21,909 nt of DNA. Origin: CAYXGE01 sp964464435. GTDB lineage: Bacteria > Pseudomonadota > Gammaproteobacteria > Burkholderiales > Methylophilaceae. Location of the stretch: assembly GCA_964464435.1 (NCBI GenBank), contig CAYXGE010000027.1:1-21909 (forward strand). The letters run 5' to 3'. Below, piece by piece: positions 1 through 7,291 of the stretch (its first letter is position 1; each line of letters opens with the position of its first letter). The position numbers and the translations under genes were made by a program. The notes under the pieces were generated by a model, which saw only the letters and a program-made list of their open reading frames with translations, did not search any database and had not been told where the DNA came from.

Positions 1-13
1 ATTTTCCAACGCA

Positions 14-706
14 TTATGGAAGTTCTGAGAATCGCATTCTGGATTGAATAATATTAGTTTTTCTTAACAATCCTCGCGCATTACGGTGTTTATCATAATA
101 TTTTGGGTTAGGAATCATAGCGGCCAACTTGGCGGCTTGCGCACTTGAAAGGTTGCCCGCACTGCTTTTGTAATAATGTCTAGCTGCGGCTTCAGCACCA
201 AACACACCATTGCCCCACTCAATCACATTTAAATAAATTTCTAAAATGCGTCGTTTGCTAAGTATGTTTTCAAGCATTAAGGTAATTATGGCTTCTTGCC
301 CTTTGCGCACATAACTTCGCTTGCCTGATAAAAATAAATTCTTAGCCAACTGCTGACTAATGGTTGATCCACCCGCTTTGATTTTGCCTTTTTTAAGGTT
401 TTTTTCGTAGGCTTTTTCAATGCCTTCCCAATCAAAACCTTCATGGTCAACAAACTTTGCATCTTCTGAGGCGACTACTGCTCGCTTAAGGTTGTTTGAA
501 ATCTTGTCATAATCTACCCATTGATAGCGTAGCTCTGCATCAGGGTTTTGTTCTTGAAGGCGCTCCAAATTATCCTCCATAAAAGCACTGGAGTTTGGAT
601 TGAATTTTATCCACCAACAGATGTGAAGAAATATCCAAAGTTGGTATAAAAATACTAGCAATACGAACGCGAGCAAACTGCGCAGAATAATTTGTTTAAT
701 GCGCAT
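14..706 (-). CDS. mtgA: Monofunctional biosynthetic peptidoglycan transglycosylase
   Basis: Glycosyltransferase family 51 enzyme that polymerises lipid II into glycan strands at the inner membrane and carries no transpeptidase domain. The 230-residue length fits MtgA. An N-terminal membrane anchor spans about residues 7-30. The GT51 core follows: the ASEDAKF motif with the probable catalytic Glu81, then GGSTISQQLAKNLFL and the RRILEIYLNVIEWGNGVFGAEAAARHYY block. It is the last gene seen of a three-gene minus-strand operon; its ATG lies 5 bases after the aroE stop and has no clear Shine-Dalgarno sequence, so translational coupling is likely. The stop codon is close to the window edge, so any further downstream gene or terminator is out of view. 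The family call is very secure. Confidence 0.96.
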   Translation of the reverse strand: MRIKQIILRSLLAFVLLVFLYQLWIFLHICWWIKFNPNSSAFMEDNLERLQEQNPDAELRYQWVDYDKISNNLKRAVVASEDAKFVDHEGFDWEGIEKAYEKNLKKGKIKAGGSTISQQLAKNLFLSGKRSYVRKGQEAIITLMLENILSKRRILEIYLNVIEWGNGVFGAEAAARHYYKSSAGNLSSAQAAKLAAMIPNPKYYDKHRNARGLLRKTNIIQSRMRFSELP

Positions 707-711
707 AATTT

Positions 712-1542
712 CTATGAATGATGTTCAAACGATTCAATCACTGGCGCTGTATTCGGGCGCACGCCACGCCAAAGATAAAACGCTTCTGCCGCCTGTTCTA
801 TCAGCATGCCTAAGCCGCCAACCACCTTGCCTGCCCCTTGTGCTTTTGCATAGCAAATAAAAGGTGTTTCTTTGCCATACATCATATCGTAGGCCAGCGC
901 ATTCGGCGCAAACAAACCATCTGGTAATGGCAATTGTGTGTCTGAAATACCTGTTGAAGTAGCATTAATCACAATATCAAATGATTGACCTGTTAGTTCA
1001 TCAAACGCATGTGCATTGACTGACACGAGCAAAAAATCACCGCGCGTTTCTACTTTTTCTACCATTTTTAGTGCTTTATCCATACTACGATTGGCAATCA
1101 CTAATAATGAAGGTCTTTGCGCCAATATAGGGTACAGCACACCATCTGCCGCACCACCTGCGCCGATTAGTAATACCCGCTTACCTGCGATTGAAACACC
1201 TAAATTATGCTCAATGTCACGCACCAAACCTACACCATCCGTATTATCTCCAATGATGCCATCGTCGCTAAATAATAGCGTGTTTACTGCGCCCGCATCT
1301 TGCGCACGTGCGGTCAATTTATCAGCTAAAGCAAACGCCTCTGCTTTAAATGGCACTGTGACATTAGCCCCTTTAAAACCTCGTGCAATTAATGCTTCAA
1401 CCGTTGATTTAAAAGCATCTAGCGGTGCCAAAACTTTCTCATACTTTATGTCTTGGGCTGTTTGTGCTGCAAAGGCATGATGAATCACAGGTGATTTGCT
1501 ATGTGCTATGGGGTTTCCTAGCACCGCATATTTGTCAGTCAT
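712..1542 (-). CDS. aroE: Shikimate dehydrogenase (NADP+)
   Basis: Reduces 3-dehydroshikimate to shikimate with NADPH in the cytoplasmic shikimate pathway to aromatic amino acids. The 276-residue protein starts with the substrate-binding motif NPIAHSKSP. It has NVTVPFK with catalytic Lys66, Asn87 in DAGAVNTL, and Asp102 in DNTDGVGL. The Rossmann glycine motif GAGGAADGV follows, with an ANRS segment typical of NADP specificity. Near the C terminus GGLGMLIEQAAEAFYLW is the standard family signature. It starts 15 bases after the rhodanese stop and ends 5 bases before mtgA, so the three genes are probably co-transcribed. All key residues are present and the length is normal; AroE rather than YdiB is favoured by the residue pattern. 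Confidence 0.96.
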   Translation of the reverse strand: MTDKYAVLGNPIAHSKSPVIHHAFAAQTAQDIKYEKVLAPLDAFKSTVEALIARGFKGANVTVPFKAEAFALADKLTARAQDAGAVNTLLFSDDGIIGDNTDGVGLVRDIEHNLGVSIAGKRVLLIGAGGAADGVLYPILAQRPSLLVIANRSMDKALKMVEKVETRGDFLLVSVNAHAFDELTGQSFDIVINATSTGISDTQLPLPDGLFAPNALAYDMMYGKETPFICYAKAQGAGKVVGGLGMLIEQAAEAFYLWRGVRPNTAPVIESFEHHS

Positions 1543-1557
1543 AAACGCGGAATTTCC

Positions 1558-2010
1558 CTAGTTACGCCATGGCAAGCCAGCATGTTTCCAGCCGTTAATT
1601 AAAGTGCGCTGATGCAAACTGTTTGACTCTCCCTCAAAACCTTCTAGCATGTTGTACACTTTTTCGTAACCTAGCTGCTTAGCCACTAATGCTGCATTAT
1701 GGCTTCTACCACCAGTTCTACACATAAACACTACGGTTAGATTTTTATCAACCGACTGTTCAAGTTGTTCTTTAAATGCATTGTTTGGCAACATTCCGGG
1801 ATAAAATGCCCATTCTATGTGCGAAGCACTCGGCACATGCCCAACCAATTCGAGTTCTGCTCTGCTTCTAACATCTACCAATACCGCAGAAGGATCTTGC
1901 TGAAGCAAATCAAATGCTTCTCTGGGCGTTAATTCCCCTGCGTAAGGTAAATTTTTAGCTGCTGCACGTGTGCTGGCTTTGTCCAGCAATTGACCAATTG
2001 CTTCCATCAT
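1558..2010 (-). CDS. Rhodanese-like domain protein (sulfurtransferase)
   Basis: Single-domain rhodanese of 150 residues. The domain covers about residues 28-140 and starts with LTPREAFDLLQQDPSAVLVDVRSRAE. The active-site loop is CRTGGR with Cys97 as the likely persulfide carrier, so the enzyme should be catalytically competent. An N-terminal helical segment (about residues 1-22) precedes the domain. There is no signal peptide, which suggests a cytoplasmic protein. The physiological acceptor cannot be told from sequence. Two adjacent ATG codons follow an AGAGAAG ribosome-binding sequence, so the true start could be one codon downstream. It is the first gene of the rhodanese-aroE-mtgA operon and is divergent from glnA. 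Confidence 0.9.
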   Translation of the reverse strand: MMEAIGQLLDKASTRAAAKNLPYAGELTPREAFDLLQQDPSAVLVDVRSRAELELVGHVPSASHIEWAFYPGMLPNNAFKEQLEQSVDKNLTVVFMCRTGGRSHNAALVAKQLGYEKVYNMLEGFEGESNSLHQRTLINGWKHAGLPWRN

Positions 2011-2037
2011 CTTCTCTTTTCATTAAATAATTCATAA

Positions 2038-2065
2038 AGTATACGCCTTTAGCACACTCCATCAA
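2038..2065 (-). promoter_or_regulatory. Putative sigma-70 promoter of the rhodanese-aroE-mtgA operon
   Basis: On the minus strand a TATACT -10 box (2038-2043, five of six consensus bases) is preceded by TTGATG (2060-2065, four of six) with a 16-bp spacer. Transcription would start near 2031, about 20 bases before the rhodanese ATG. This is a sequence match only. Confidence 0.45.
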
Positions 2066-2067
2066 AA

Positions 2068-2084
2068 TTCACACTATTGGTGCA
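2068..2084. promoter_or_regulatory. NtrC-type binding site (distal)
   Basis: The 17-mer TTCACACTATTGGTGCA fits the NtrC dyad (TGCACY, five bases, GGTGCA): the right half is perfect and the left half is weaker. Its centre is 31 bp (three helical turns) from the second site, the spacing expected of cooperative NtrC dimers at a glnA enhancer. It also lies just upstream of the divergent rhodanese promoter. Confidence 0.65.
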
Positions 2085-2098
2085 TAAATTTTCGTATA

Positions 2099-2115
2099 TG
2101 CACATTATTGGTGCA
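2099..2115. promoter_or_regulatory. NtrC-type binding site (proximal)
   Basis: The 17-mer TGCACATTATTGGTGCA matches the NtrC dyad at 11 of 12 half-site positions. It is centred about 95 bp upstream of the start expected from the -24/-12 promoter at 2176-2191. In E. coli glnA the paired strong sites sit at roughly -108 and -140, so the architecture is similar. Confidence 0.75.
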
Positions 2116-2175
2116 ATATTTTCATTTCTCTTTTGTAAGTATCTGTGTAAAAATACTATTTTTTCAAAAAAGCAC

Positions 2176-2191
2176 TGGCATAGTTCATGCT
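2176..2191 (+). promoter_or_regulatory. Sigma-54 (-24/-12) promoter of glnA
   Basis: TGGCATAGTTCATGCT carries the invariant GG (2177-2178) and GC (2189-2190) at the correct spacing, with TGGCA fully conserved in the -24 element. Transcription should begin near 2202, giving a leader of about 70 bases before the glnA ATG. The two upstream NtrC dyads strongly support the call. Confidence 0.8.
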
Positions 2192-2261
2192 TTTGATAAA
2201 AAGTTAGAATATCGAGCTATTTTACCTACATTAACCGCTTTATTTTTTAAATTCGTACTTT

Positions 2262-2267
2262 AGGAGA
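2262..2267 (+). promoter_or_regulatory. Ribosome-binding site of glnA
   Basis: AGGAGA lies five bases before the ATG at 2273. It is a near-perfect Shine-Dalgarno sequence and fixes the start of this highly expressed gene. Confidence 0.85.
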
Positions 2268-2272
2268 ACCAA

Positions 2273-3682
2273 ATGTCAGTAGCTGACGTAATTAAAATGG
2301 TGAAAGACAACGACATCAAGTTTGTTGATTTCCGCTTTACAGATACTAAAGGTAAAGAACAACACGTTTCTGTGCCAATTTCACACTTTAATGAAGATAA
2401 ATTCACAGAAGGTCATGCTTTTGACGGTTCTTCTATTGCTGGCTGGAAAGGCATCAACGCTTCAGACATGCAATTAATGCCTGATGCCGACACTGCTTTT
2501 ATTGACCCATTCTTTGACGAACCTACGCTCGTGTTAACTTGCGATGTAGTTGATCCTACAGACGGCAAGGGATATGACCGTGACCCACGCTCAATTGCTA
2601 AACGCGGCGAGGCCTATTTAAAATCTAGCGGCATTGGTGATACTGCTTACTTTGGACCAGAACCAGAGTTTTTCATTTTCGACTCTATTCAATGGCAAGC
2701 TGGCATGCAAGGCTGTTCTGTAAAGATTAATTCTGAAGAAGGTGCATGGGCATCTGGTGATGTATTTGAAGGTGGCAATACTGGCCACCGTCCAGCGGTT
2801 AAAGGCGGTTACTTCCCAGTACCACCTGTCGATTCTTTCCAAGACATCCGTTCTGCAATGGTCATGACACTAGAAGAGCTTGGTATTCCTGTCGAAGTAC
2901 ACCATCATGAAGTTGCAAACGCTGGTCAATGTGAAATTGGCACTAAATTCAATACCTTAGTACGTCGTGCTGACTGGACTCAAGTATTGAAATATGTTGT
3001 ATTAAATACTGCTCACGCATATGGTAAAACAGCGACATTTATGCCAAAACCAATGGTAGGTGACAACGGTTCAGGTATGCACGTACACCAATCTATTTGG
3101 AAAGATGGCAAAAACTTGTTCGCAGGTAACGGCTATGCTGGCTTGAGCGATTTCGCTTTATACTACATCGGCGGCATCATCAAACATGCACGTGCTTTAA
3201 ACGCAATTACAAACCCATCTACCAACTCATATAAACGCTTGGTGCCAGGCTTTGAAGCGCCAGTGAAATTGGCTTACTCAGCTAAAAACCGTTCTGCTTC
3301 TATCCGTGTTCCTTTCGTACATGGCGATAAAGCACGTCGTATCGAAGCGCGCTTCCCAGACCCAACTGCTAACCCATACTTGGCATTTACAGCCTTGATG
3401 ATGGCTGGTTTAGATGGCGTACAAAACAAGATTCACCCAGGTGAACCAGCGACTAAAGACTTATACCACTTGCCACCTGAAGAAGATGCTTTAATTCCAA
3501 CTGTATGTTCTAGCTTGGATCAAGCATTAGAATACTTGGACAAAGACCGCGAGTTCTTAACCCGTGGTGGTGTGTTCTCTGATGATTTTATCAACTCTTA
3601 CATTGAACTAAAAATGCAAGAAGTTCAACAATTACGTATGACACCACACCCATTAGAGTTTGGTTTGTACTACAGCTGCTAA
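2273..3682 (+). CDS. glnA: Glutamine synthetase, type I (GSI-beta)
   Basis: ATP-dependent synthesis of glutamine from glutamate and ammonia; a cytoplasmic dodecamer. The 469-residue length is typical of bacterial GSI. Visible signatures are DGSSIAGWKGI (Asp latch), GPEPEFFIFD and VEVHHHEVANAGQCEIG (metal and glutamate binding), KPMVGDNGSGMHVHQSIW (ATP and ammonium region) and NRSASIRVPF. Tyr398 in KDLYHLPPEE matches the adenylylated tyrosine of the GSI-beta class, so activity is probably controlled by GlnE in addition to transcription. The upstream region has two NtrC dyads and a -24/-12 promoter. A strong terminator follows 18 bases after the stop, so the downstream genes are probably transcribed mainly from their own start or by read-through. 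Codon use looks like that of a highly expressed gene. Confidence 0.99.
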   Translation: MSVADVIKMVKDNDIKFVDFRFTDTKGKEQHVSVPISHFNEDKFTEGHAFDGSSIAGWKGINASDMQLMPDADTAFIDPFFDEPTLVLTCDVVDPTDGKGYDRDPRSIAKRGEAYLKSSGIGDTAYFGPEPEFFIFDSIQWQAGMQGCSVKINSEEGAWASGDVFEGGNTGHRPAVKGGYFPVPPVDSFQDIRSAMVMTLEELGIPVEVHHHEVANAGQCEIGTKFNTLVRRADWTQVLKYVVLNTAHAYGKTATFMPKPMVGDNGSGMHVHQSIWKDGKNLFAGNGYAGLSDFALYYIGGIIKHARALNAITNPSTNSYKRLVPGFEAPVKLAYSAKNRSASIRVPFVHGDKARRIEARFPDPTANPYLAFTALMMAGLDGVQNKIHPGEPATKDLYHLPPEEDALIPTVCSSLDQALEYLDKDREFLTRGGVFSDDFINSYIELKMQEVQQLRMTPHPLEFGLYYSC

Positions 3683-3700
3683 TCACAGTAGTTGTTAAGA

Positions 3701-3722
3701 GGCGGGGTAACCCGCCTTTTTT
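3701..3722 (+). terminator. Rho-independent terminator of glnA
   Basis: GGCGGG, loop GTAA, CCCGCC, then six T residues. The 6-bp all-GC stem lies 18 bases after the glnA stop and should separate glnA from the DUF4124-ntrBC genes. Confidence 0.92.
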
Positions 3723-3799
3723 ATTGTCATAAGCTTTAGTCAACGAATCAAGGAAATTGAACGTTGCTAGTTAAAGCTTTCTAAACTACACTTCATGTT

Positions 3800-4324
3800 A
3801 TGAAAATACCAGCATATAAATTATTGATTTCGATGCTCGCGCTCTCAGTGCTCTGTACCAGTTCATTTTTGGTGCACGCAGAAATTTACAAGCGCGTTGA
3901 TGAAAATGGGCATATCACATATTCAAACGTGCCCCTAAAAGGTGCGAAGAAACTGAATCTCGATCCCCCTGCACCAAGCAGACCTGCCAGCAACGGAGAC
4001 TTTGCAAACAAACCTAGTAGTGCTGCAAAATCACCTACGCCAGCAAGCTTTCCAAAAGTGGATAGCCAAACACAAAATAGCCGCGACGATAAGCGTAAAA
4101 CGATACTTTCTGAAGAACTGTCAAACGAGCGAAAGGCGCTAGATGAGGCTAAGAAGGCTTTAGAAGACGGCAAATCCAACCCTGAGATGGTTACAGGAGC
4201 TAATGGTAAAAGGTTTAGAAATATGGCCAAGTACGATGAAAAAGTTAAAAAGCTAGAAGAAGACGTAGAAGCTCATGAAAGAAATATAGAATTATTACAA
4301 AAAGAGCTTGATGCTAATAATTAA
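3800..4324 (+). CDS. Exported DUF4124 domain protein with C-terminal coiled coil
   Basis: The 174-residue protein has a signal peptide ending around VHA (residue 27), so it is predicted to be periplasmic. The mature N terminus, EIYKRVDENGHITYSNVPLKGAKKLNL with some breaks, is a classic DUF4124 domain (about residues 28-55), a small beta domain of unknown function common in proteobacterial secreted proteins. A Pro/Ser/Ala-rich linker (about 56-92) leads to a charged helix likely to form a coiled coil (about 100-172). No catalytic residues can be named. The start has no good Shine-Dalgarno sequence, but the signal peptide supports the first ATG. It ends 47 bases before ntrB, and I recall the same position between glnA and ntrB in related betaproteobacteria. 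A role in nitrogen control is only a guess from location. Confidence 0.85.
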   Translation: MKIPAYKLLISMLALSVLCTSSFLVHAEIYKRVDENGHITYSNVPLKGAKKLNLDPPAPSRPASNGDFANKPSSAAKSPTPASFPKVDSQTQNSRDDKRKTILSEELSNERKALDEAKKALEDGKSNPEMVTGANGKRFRNMAKYDEKVKKLEEDVEAHERNIELLQKELDANN

Positions 4325-4371
4325 TCCCAATTAGTGTGCATGATGGTCTAGGTTTTGCTTATACTTAGTCC

Positions 4372-5499
4372 ATGGAGAATTTAAAGCAAAAAAGCACCGT
4401 TATGGTGCCATCAAATTATGCAGGGCTAGAACATTTAGCCACTGCCGTCATGTTATTAGACGCAAAACGCCATATTATTTACGCTAACCCAGGTGCTGAA
4501 ATTCTTTTTGCCTTAAGTGCAAAACAGATTACTGGGCAAACTATCTCGCAAGTGTTTCCAGATTGCGAGATTTTGCATGCTGCTGTTGATAATGCGATTA
4601 CCTATCGTAGCCCTTATCGTGAACACGAATTTATTATTTCAACGCAAAAGAAAAATGCAATTGCGGTCACATGCACTGTTACCCCTGTAGACATTAGCCC
4701 AGCATGTTTGCTACTTGAGTTTCAGCAAATGGATCAACAACTTCGCATTGCAAGAGAAGAGCGTATGTTGATTCAGCAGCAGGCCAATGCAGAACTATTA
4801 CGAAACTTAGCACATGAAATTCGTAACCCGCTTGGCGGCCTGCGTGGGGCAGCACAATTGCTTGAGCATGAACTTCCTCAGCCAAGCTTGAGAGAATACA
4901 CACAAGTCATCATTAAAGAAGCTGATAGGCTACAATTACTGATGGATAGATTGTTGGTGCCTCATAGAGCGCCAAAATATGAACCCACCAATATTCATGA
5001 AGTACTAGAACGCGTGCGTAGTCTATTATTAGCCGAATGCTCAAAAGATATTATTGTGACGCGTGATTATGATACCAGCCTGCCTGAGTTGATTGGTGAT
5101 AGAGAAAAACTGATTCAAGTCGTGCTCAATATTGCACGTAATGCCTCTCAAGCTATGCAGAGTCAAAGCCGTCATAGTAAAAAGGCCCCTAATACAATTA
5201 TTTTTAGAACGCGCGCTGAGCGTCAAGTCACGCTAGCTAAAAGACGTTATCGTGTCGCGATTAAGTTAGAAATTATTGATAACGGACCCGGAATTCCACA
5301 AGAGATCCGTGATCGAATTTTTTATCCCTTAGTATCGGGACGTGAGGGAGGTTCTGGCCTTGGTTTAACCTTAGCACAAACTTTTATCACACAACACCAT
5401 GGCATGATTGAATGTGATAGTGAACCCGGAAAAACTTGTTTTACCATTTTACTGCCCATTGAAAGCACCGCTCTTAAGCAAGCGGTAATCAAACAATAA
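4372..5499 (+). CDS. ntrB: Nitrogen regulation sensor histidine kinase NtrB
   Basis: Soluble kinase/phosphatase that phosphorylates NtrC at low nitrogen and, with PII, dephosphorylates it at high nitrogen. The 375-residue protein has an N-terminal PAS domain (about 18-118), the phosphoacceptor motif LAHEIRNPLGGLRGAA with His148, and a HATPase domain with an N box (NIARNASQAM), DNGPGIP, and SGREGGSGLGL. There are no membrane helices, as expected for NtrB. The start is uncertain: the ATG at 4372 has no Shine-Dalgarno sequence, and another in-frame ATG at 4402 (residue 11) would still keep the whole PAS domain. An NtrC-type dyad lies across codons 8-13. It is followed closely by ntrC, its obvious partner. 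Confidence 0.96.
   Translation: MENLKQKSTVMVPSNYAGLEHLATAVMLLDAKRHIIYANPGAEILFALSAKQITGQTISQVFPDCEILHAAVDNAITYRSPYREHEFIISTQKKNAIAVTCTVTPVDISPACLLLEFQQMDQQLRIAREERMLIQQQANAELLRNLAHEIRNPLGGLRGAAQLLEHELPQPSLREYTQVIIKEADRLQLLMDRLLVPHRAPKYEPTNIHEVLERVRSLLLAECSKDIIVTRDYDTSLPELIGDREKLIQVVLNIARNASQAMQSQSRHSKKAPNTIIFRTRAERQVTLAKRRYRVAIKLEIIDNGPGIPQEIRDRIFYPLVSGREGGSGLGLTLAQTFITQHHGMIECDSEPGKTCFTILLPIESTALKQAVIKQ
4393..4409. promoter_or_regulatory. Intragenic NtrC-type binding site at the start of ntrB
   Basis: AGCACCGTTATGGTGCC contains a perfect inner dyad GCACC, five bases, GGTGC, the NtrC half-site arrangement and spacing; only the two outermost bases differ from TGCACC-N5-GGTGCA. It lies 21-37 bases downstream of the annotated ntrB ATG and just downstream of a TATACT box at 4360-4365. 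A role as an autorepression operator is inferred; by analogy NtrC represses the ntrBC (glnL) promoter in E. coli. Confidence 0.55.
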
Positions 5500-5524
5500 A
5501 AAGTTAATAGTTTAGGTAATGATT

Positions 5525-6916
5525 ATGAAACCAATTTGGATTTTAGACGACGATAAATCAATTCGCTGGGTATTTGAAAAAGCTCTTGCTCGCACAGATA
5601 TGGACTTTAAAACGTTTTCATCTGTTGCTGAGGCCTTACACGCGCTAGAGCGTGAATTGCCACAAGTAGTGGTCAGTGATATTCGCATGCCAAACGGTTC
5701 AGGCTTAGACTTTCTTGCTGAAATGAAACAGCAACATCCAGAGATTCCTGTCATCATTATGACGGCTTATTCAGACCTTGAAAGTGCGGTAGCCGCATTT
5801 CAAGGTGGTGCATTTGAATACCTTGCAAAACCATTTGATGTTGACCAAGCCATTGAAGTGATTCGTCGTGCCGTCGATGAAAGCATGCGCCAAGCTACTG
5901 AGGTTTCTGATACCATTACTGAGACACCTGAAATTATTGGTCAAGCACCTGCCATGCAAGAAGTGTTCAGGGCGATTGGTCGGCTCAGTCGCTCACATTC
6001 CACCGTGTTAATTAATGGCGAGTCTGGTACAGGTAAAGAATTGGTTGCAAGTGCACTGCATAGACATAGCCCACGCGCAGATAAACCATTTATTGCCTTA
6101 AATACGGCTGCAATTCCTAAAGATTTGTTAGAGTCAGAACTATTTGGTCATGAACGTGGTGCATTTACTGGCGCACAAGCCGCAAGACGTGGACGTTTTG
6201 AGCAGGCTGATGGAGGCACCTTATTTCTCGATGAAATTGGTGATATGCCCTCTGACTTGCAAACACGTTTGCTCAGGGTACTTAGTGATGGACAGTTTTA
6301 TCGCGTAGGGGGTCACCAACCCGTCAAAGTTAATGTGCGCATTATTGCGGCAACCCACCAAGATTTAGAAGAGCGTGTTAAACACGGGCTGTTTAGAGAA
6401 GATTTATTCCATCGTTTAAATGTGATTCGCTTGCGCTTACCTGCCTTGCGCGAGCGAAGAGAAGATATTCCACTGTTAGTAAAACACTTTTTACAACACA
6501 GCGCACAGGAGTTAGGCGTAGAAACAAAACAACCCTCTGCCGCCGCACTCAAATATTTATCATCACTTAGTTGGAGCGGTAATGTTAGGCAACTTGAAAA
6601 CGTATGCCATTGGCTCACAGTGATGGCACCTGGACAAAATATTGATGTGGTAGATTTACCACCAGAGCTTAAAGACGACCCTGCTAAACCTATTGGTGGC
6701 AACTCATGGCAAGAAGCCTTAGCTCTTGAAGTGATGGATGCACTTAACCGTGGCGAGCAAGAAGTACTTGATACCCGCACCAAAGAATTTGAGCGTATTT
6801 TAATTACCAAAGCACTACAACATACAGGTGGAAGACGCATTGAGGCGTCCATTCAACTAGGTATGGGCAGAAACACGCTCACGCGTAAAATTCAAGAATT
6901 GGGTATTGAAGAATAA
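5525..6916 (+). CDS. ntrC: Nitrogen regulation response regulator NtrC (sigma-54 activator)
   Basis: Transcription activator that, when phosphorylated by NtrB, hydrolyses ATP to open sigma-54 promoters such as glnA. Three domains are complete: a receiver (acidic pocket DDD, phosphoacceptor Asp in VVVSDIRMP, conserved Lys in AKPFD); an AAA+ domain with Walker A GESGTGKE, the sigma-54 contact loop GAFTGA, and Walker B GGTLFLDEIGD; and a C-terminal Fis-type helix-turn-helix (GRRIEASIQLGMGRNTLTRKI). An ATG at 5519 would add two residues and place the Asp at residue 54 as in E. coli. The AGG at 5514-5516 is only two bases from that ATG but eight from 5525, so 5525 is preferred. The 25-base gap to ntrB indicates one transcript. 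Confidence 0.97.
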   Translation: MKPIWILDDDKSIRWVFEKALARTDMDFKTFSSVAEALHALERELPQVVVSDIRMPNGSGLDFLAEMKQQHPEIPVIIMTAYSDLESAVAAFQGGAFEYLAKPFDVDQAIEVIRRAVDESMRQATEVSDTITETPEIIGQAPAMQEVFRAIGRLSRSHSTVLINGESGTGKELVASALHRHSPRADKPFIALNTAAIPKDLLESELFGHERGAFTGAQAARRGRFEQADGGTLFLDEIGDMPSDLQTRLLRVLSDGQFYRVGGHQPVKVNVRIIAATHQDLEERVKHGLFREDLFHRLNVIRLRLPALRERREDIPLLVKHFLQHSAQELGVETKQPSAAALKYLSSLSWSGNVRQLENVCHWLTVMAPGQNIDVVDLPPELKDDPAKPIGGNSWQEALALEVMDALNRGEQEVLDTRTKEFERILITKALQHTGGRRIEASIQLGMGRNTLTRKIQELGIEE

Positions 6917-6923
6917 GGGTACT

Positions 6924-6940
6924 ATTACCGAGGTAATTTT
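6924..6940 (+). terminator. Weak possible terminator after ntrC
   Basis: ATTACC, GA, GGTAAT is a short AT-rich dyad followed by TTT, 7 bases after the ntrC stop. The stem is weak, so termination efficiency is doubtful. It lies between ntrC and the convergent lipoprotein gene. Confidence 0.3.
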
Positions 6941-7003
6941 ACAGGCTCAAAGAGTCACTCCAAACTTGCTTCAAACTGACAATCGCAATATTGATAACCT
7001 AAG

Positions 7004-7261
7004 TTACTTACACCTAAACGTCAATTCACGCTTTCCACCCACTGGGGTTTCTTTGGTCTTTACATTTTCATAACCGTTGGCACATGTTTTATTGGCTTTT
7101 CTACTGCAACTACCCCAATCTTCCACGGCACCACTGCAAGTGGTATACATCAGCTGTTGTTTAGCATCAAGCACTTGAACTGGTTGTAAGGCTTTTTCAC
7201 CGTTCATTAAACTACTGCAAGCAGATAAAAACAGGGCACTAATAACTAAAATTTGTTTCAT
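7004..7261 (-). CDS. Small cysteine-rich lipoprotein of unknown function
   Basis: 85-residue predicted lipoprotein. The N terminus MKQILVISALFLSAC ends in a lipobox (LSAC) with Cys15 as the lipidation site. The mature part has four more cysteines (TTCSG, GSCSRK, KTCANG and FRC near the end), which could form two disulfides in the periplasm. No family is recognised. The residue after Cys15 is Ser, so outer-membrane sorting is likely. An AAGG ribosome-binding sequence lies seven bases before the ATG, which supports it as a real gene despite its size. It is downstream of the porin but a strong terminator stands between them, so it probably has its own promoter. Confidence 0.75.
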   Translation of the reverse strand: MKQILVISALFLSACSSLMNGEKALQPVQVLDAKQQLMYTTCSGAVEDWGSCSRKANKTCANGYENVKTKETPVGGKRELTFRCK

Positions 7262-7291
7262 GGTTTGCCTTTTTAAAACAATTATTAAATA

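Noticed and set aside
1016..1480. 154-codon open frame on the plus strand
   Set aside because: It is antisense to aroE, whose motifs are complete; no ribosome-binding site or recognisable domain.
2133..2159. Possible sigma-70 promoter for glnA (TTGTAA and TACTAT)
   Set aside because: The spacer is only 15 bp and the -10 match is weak; the sigma-54 promoter is much better supported.
3757..3785. Possible promoter for the DUF4124 gene (TTGAAC, 17 bp, TCTAAA)
   Set aside because: Both boxes match at four of six positions and the start would leave a leader of under ten bases; not convincing.
3886..4230. 114-codon open frame on the minus strand
   Set aside because: Antisense to the DUF4124 gene; Ser/Leu-rich translation without a start signal.
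4360..4365. TATACT as a -10 box for an ntrB promoter
   Set aside because: No -35 box at suitable spacing, and the start would fall on the ATG; mentioned only as context for the NtrC dyad.
6313..6852. 179-codon open frame on the minus strand
   Set aside because: Antisense to the AAA+ and DNA-binding parts of ntrC; Ser/Cys-rich low-complexity translation typical of a shadow frame.
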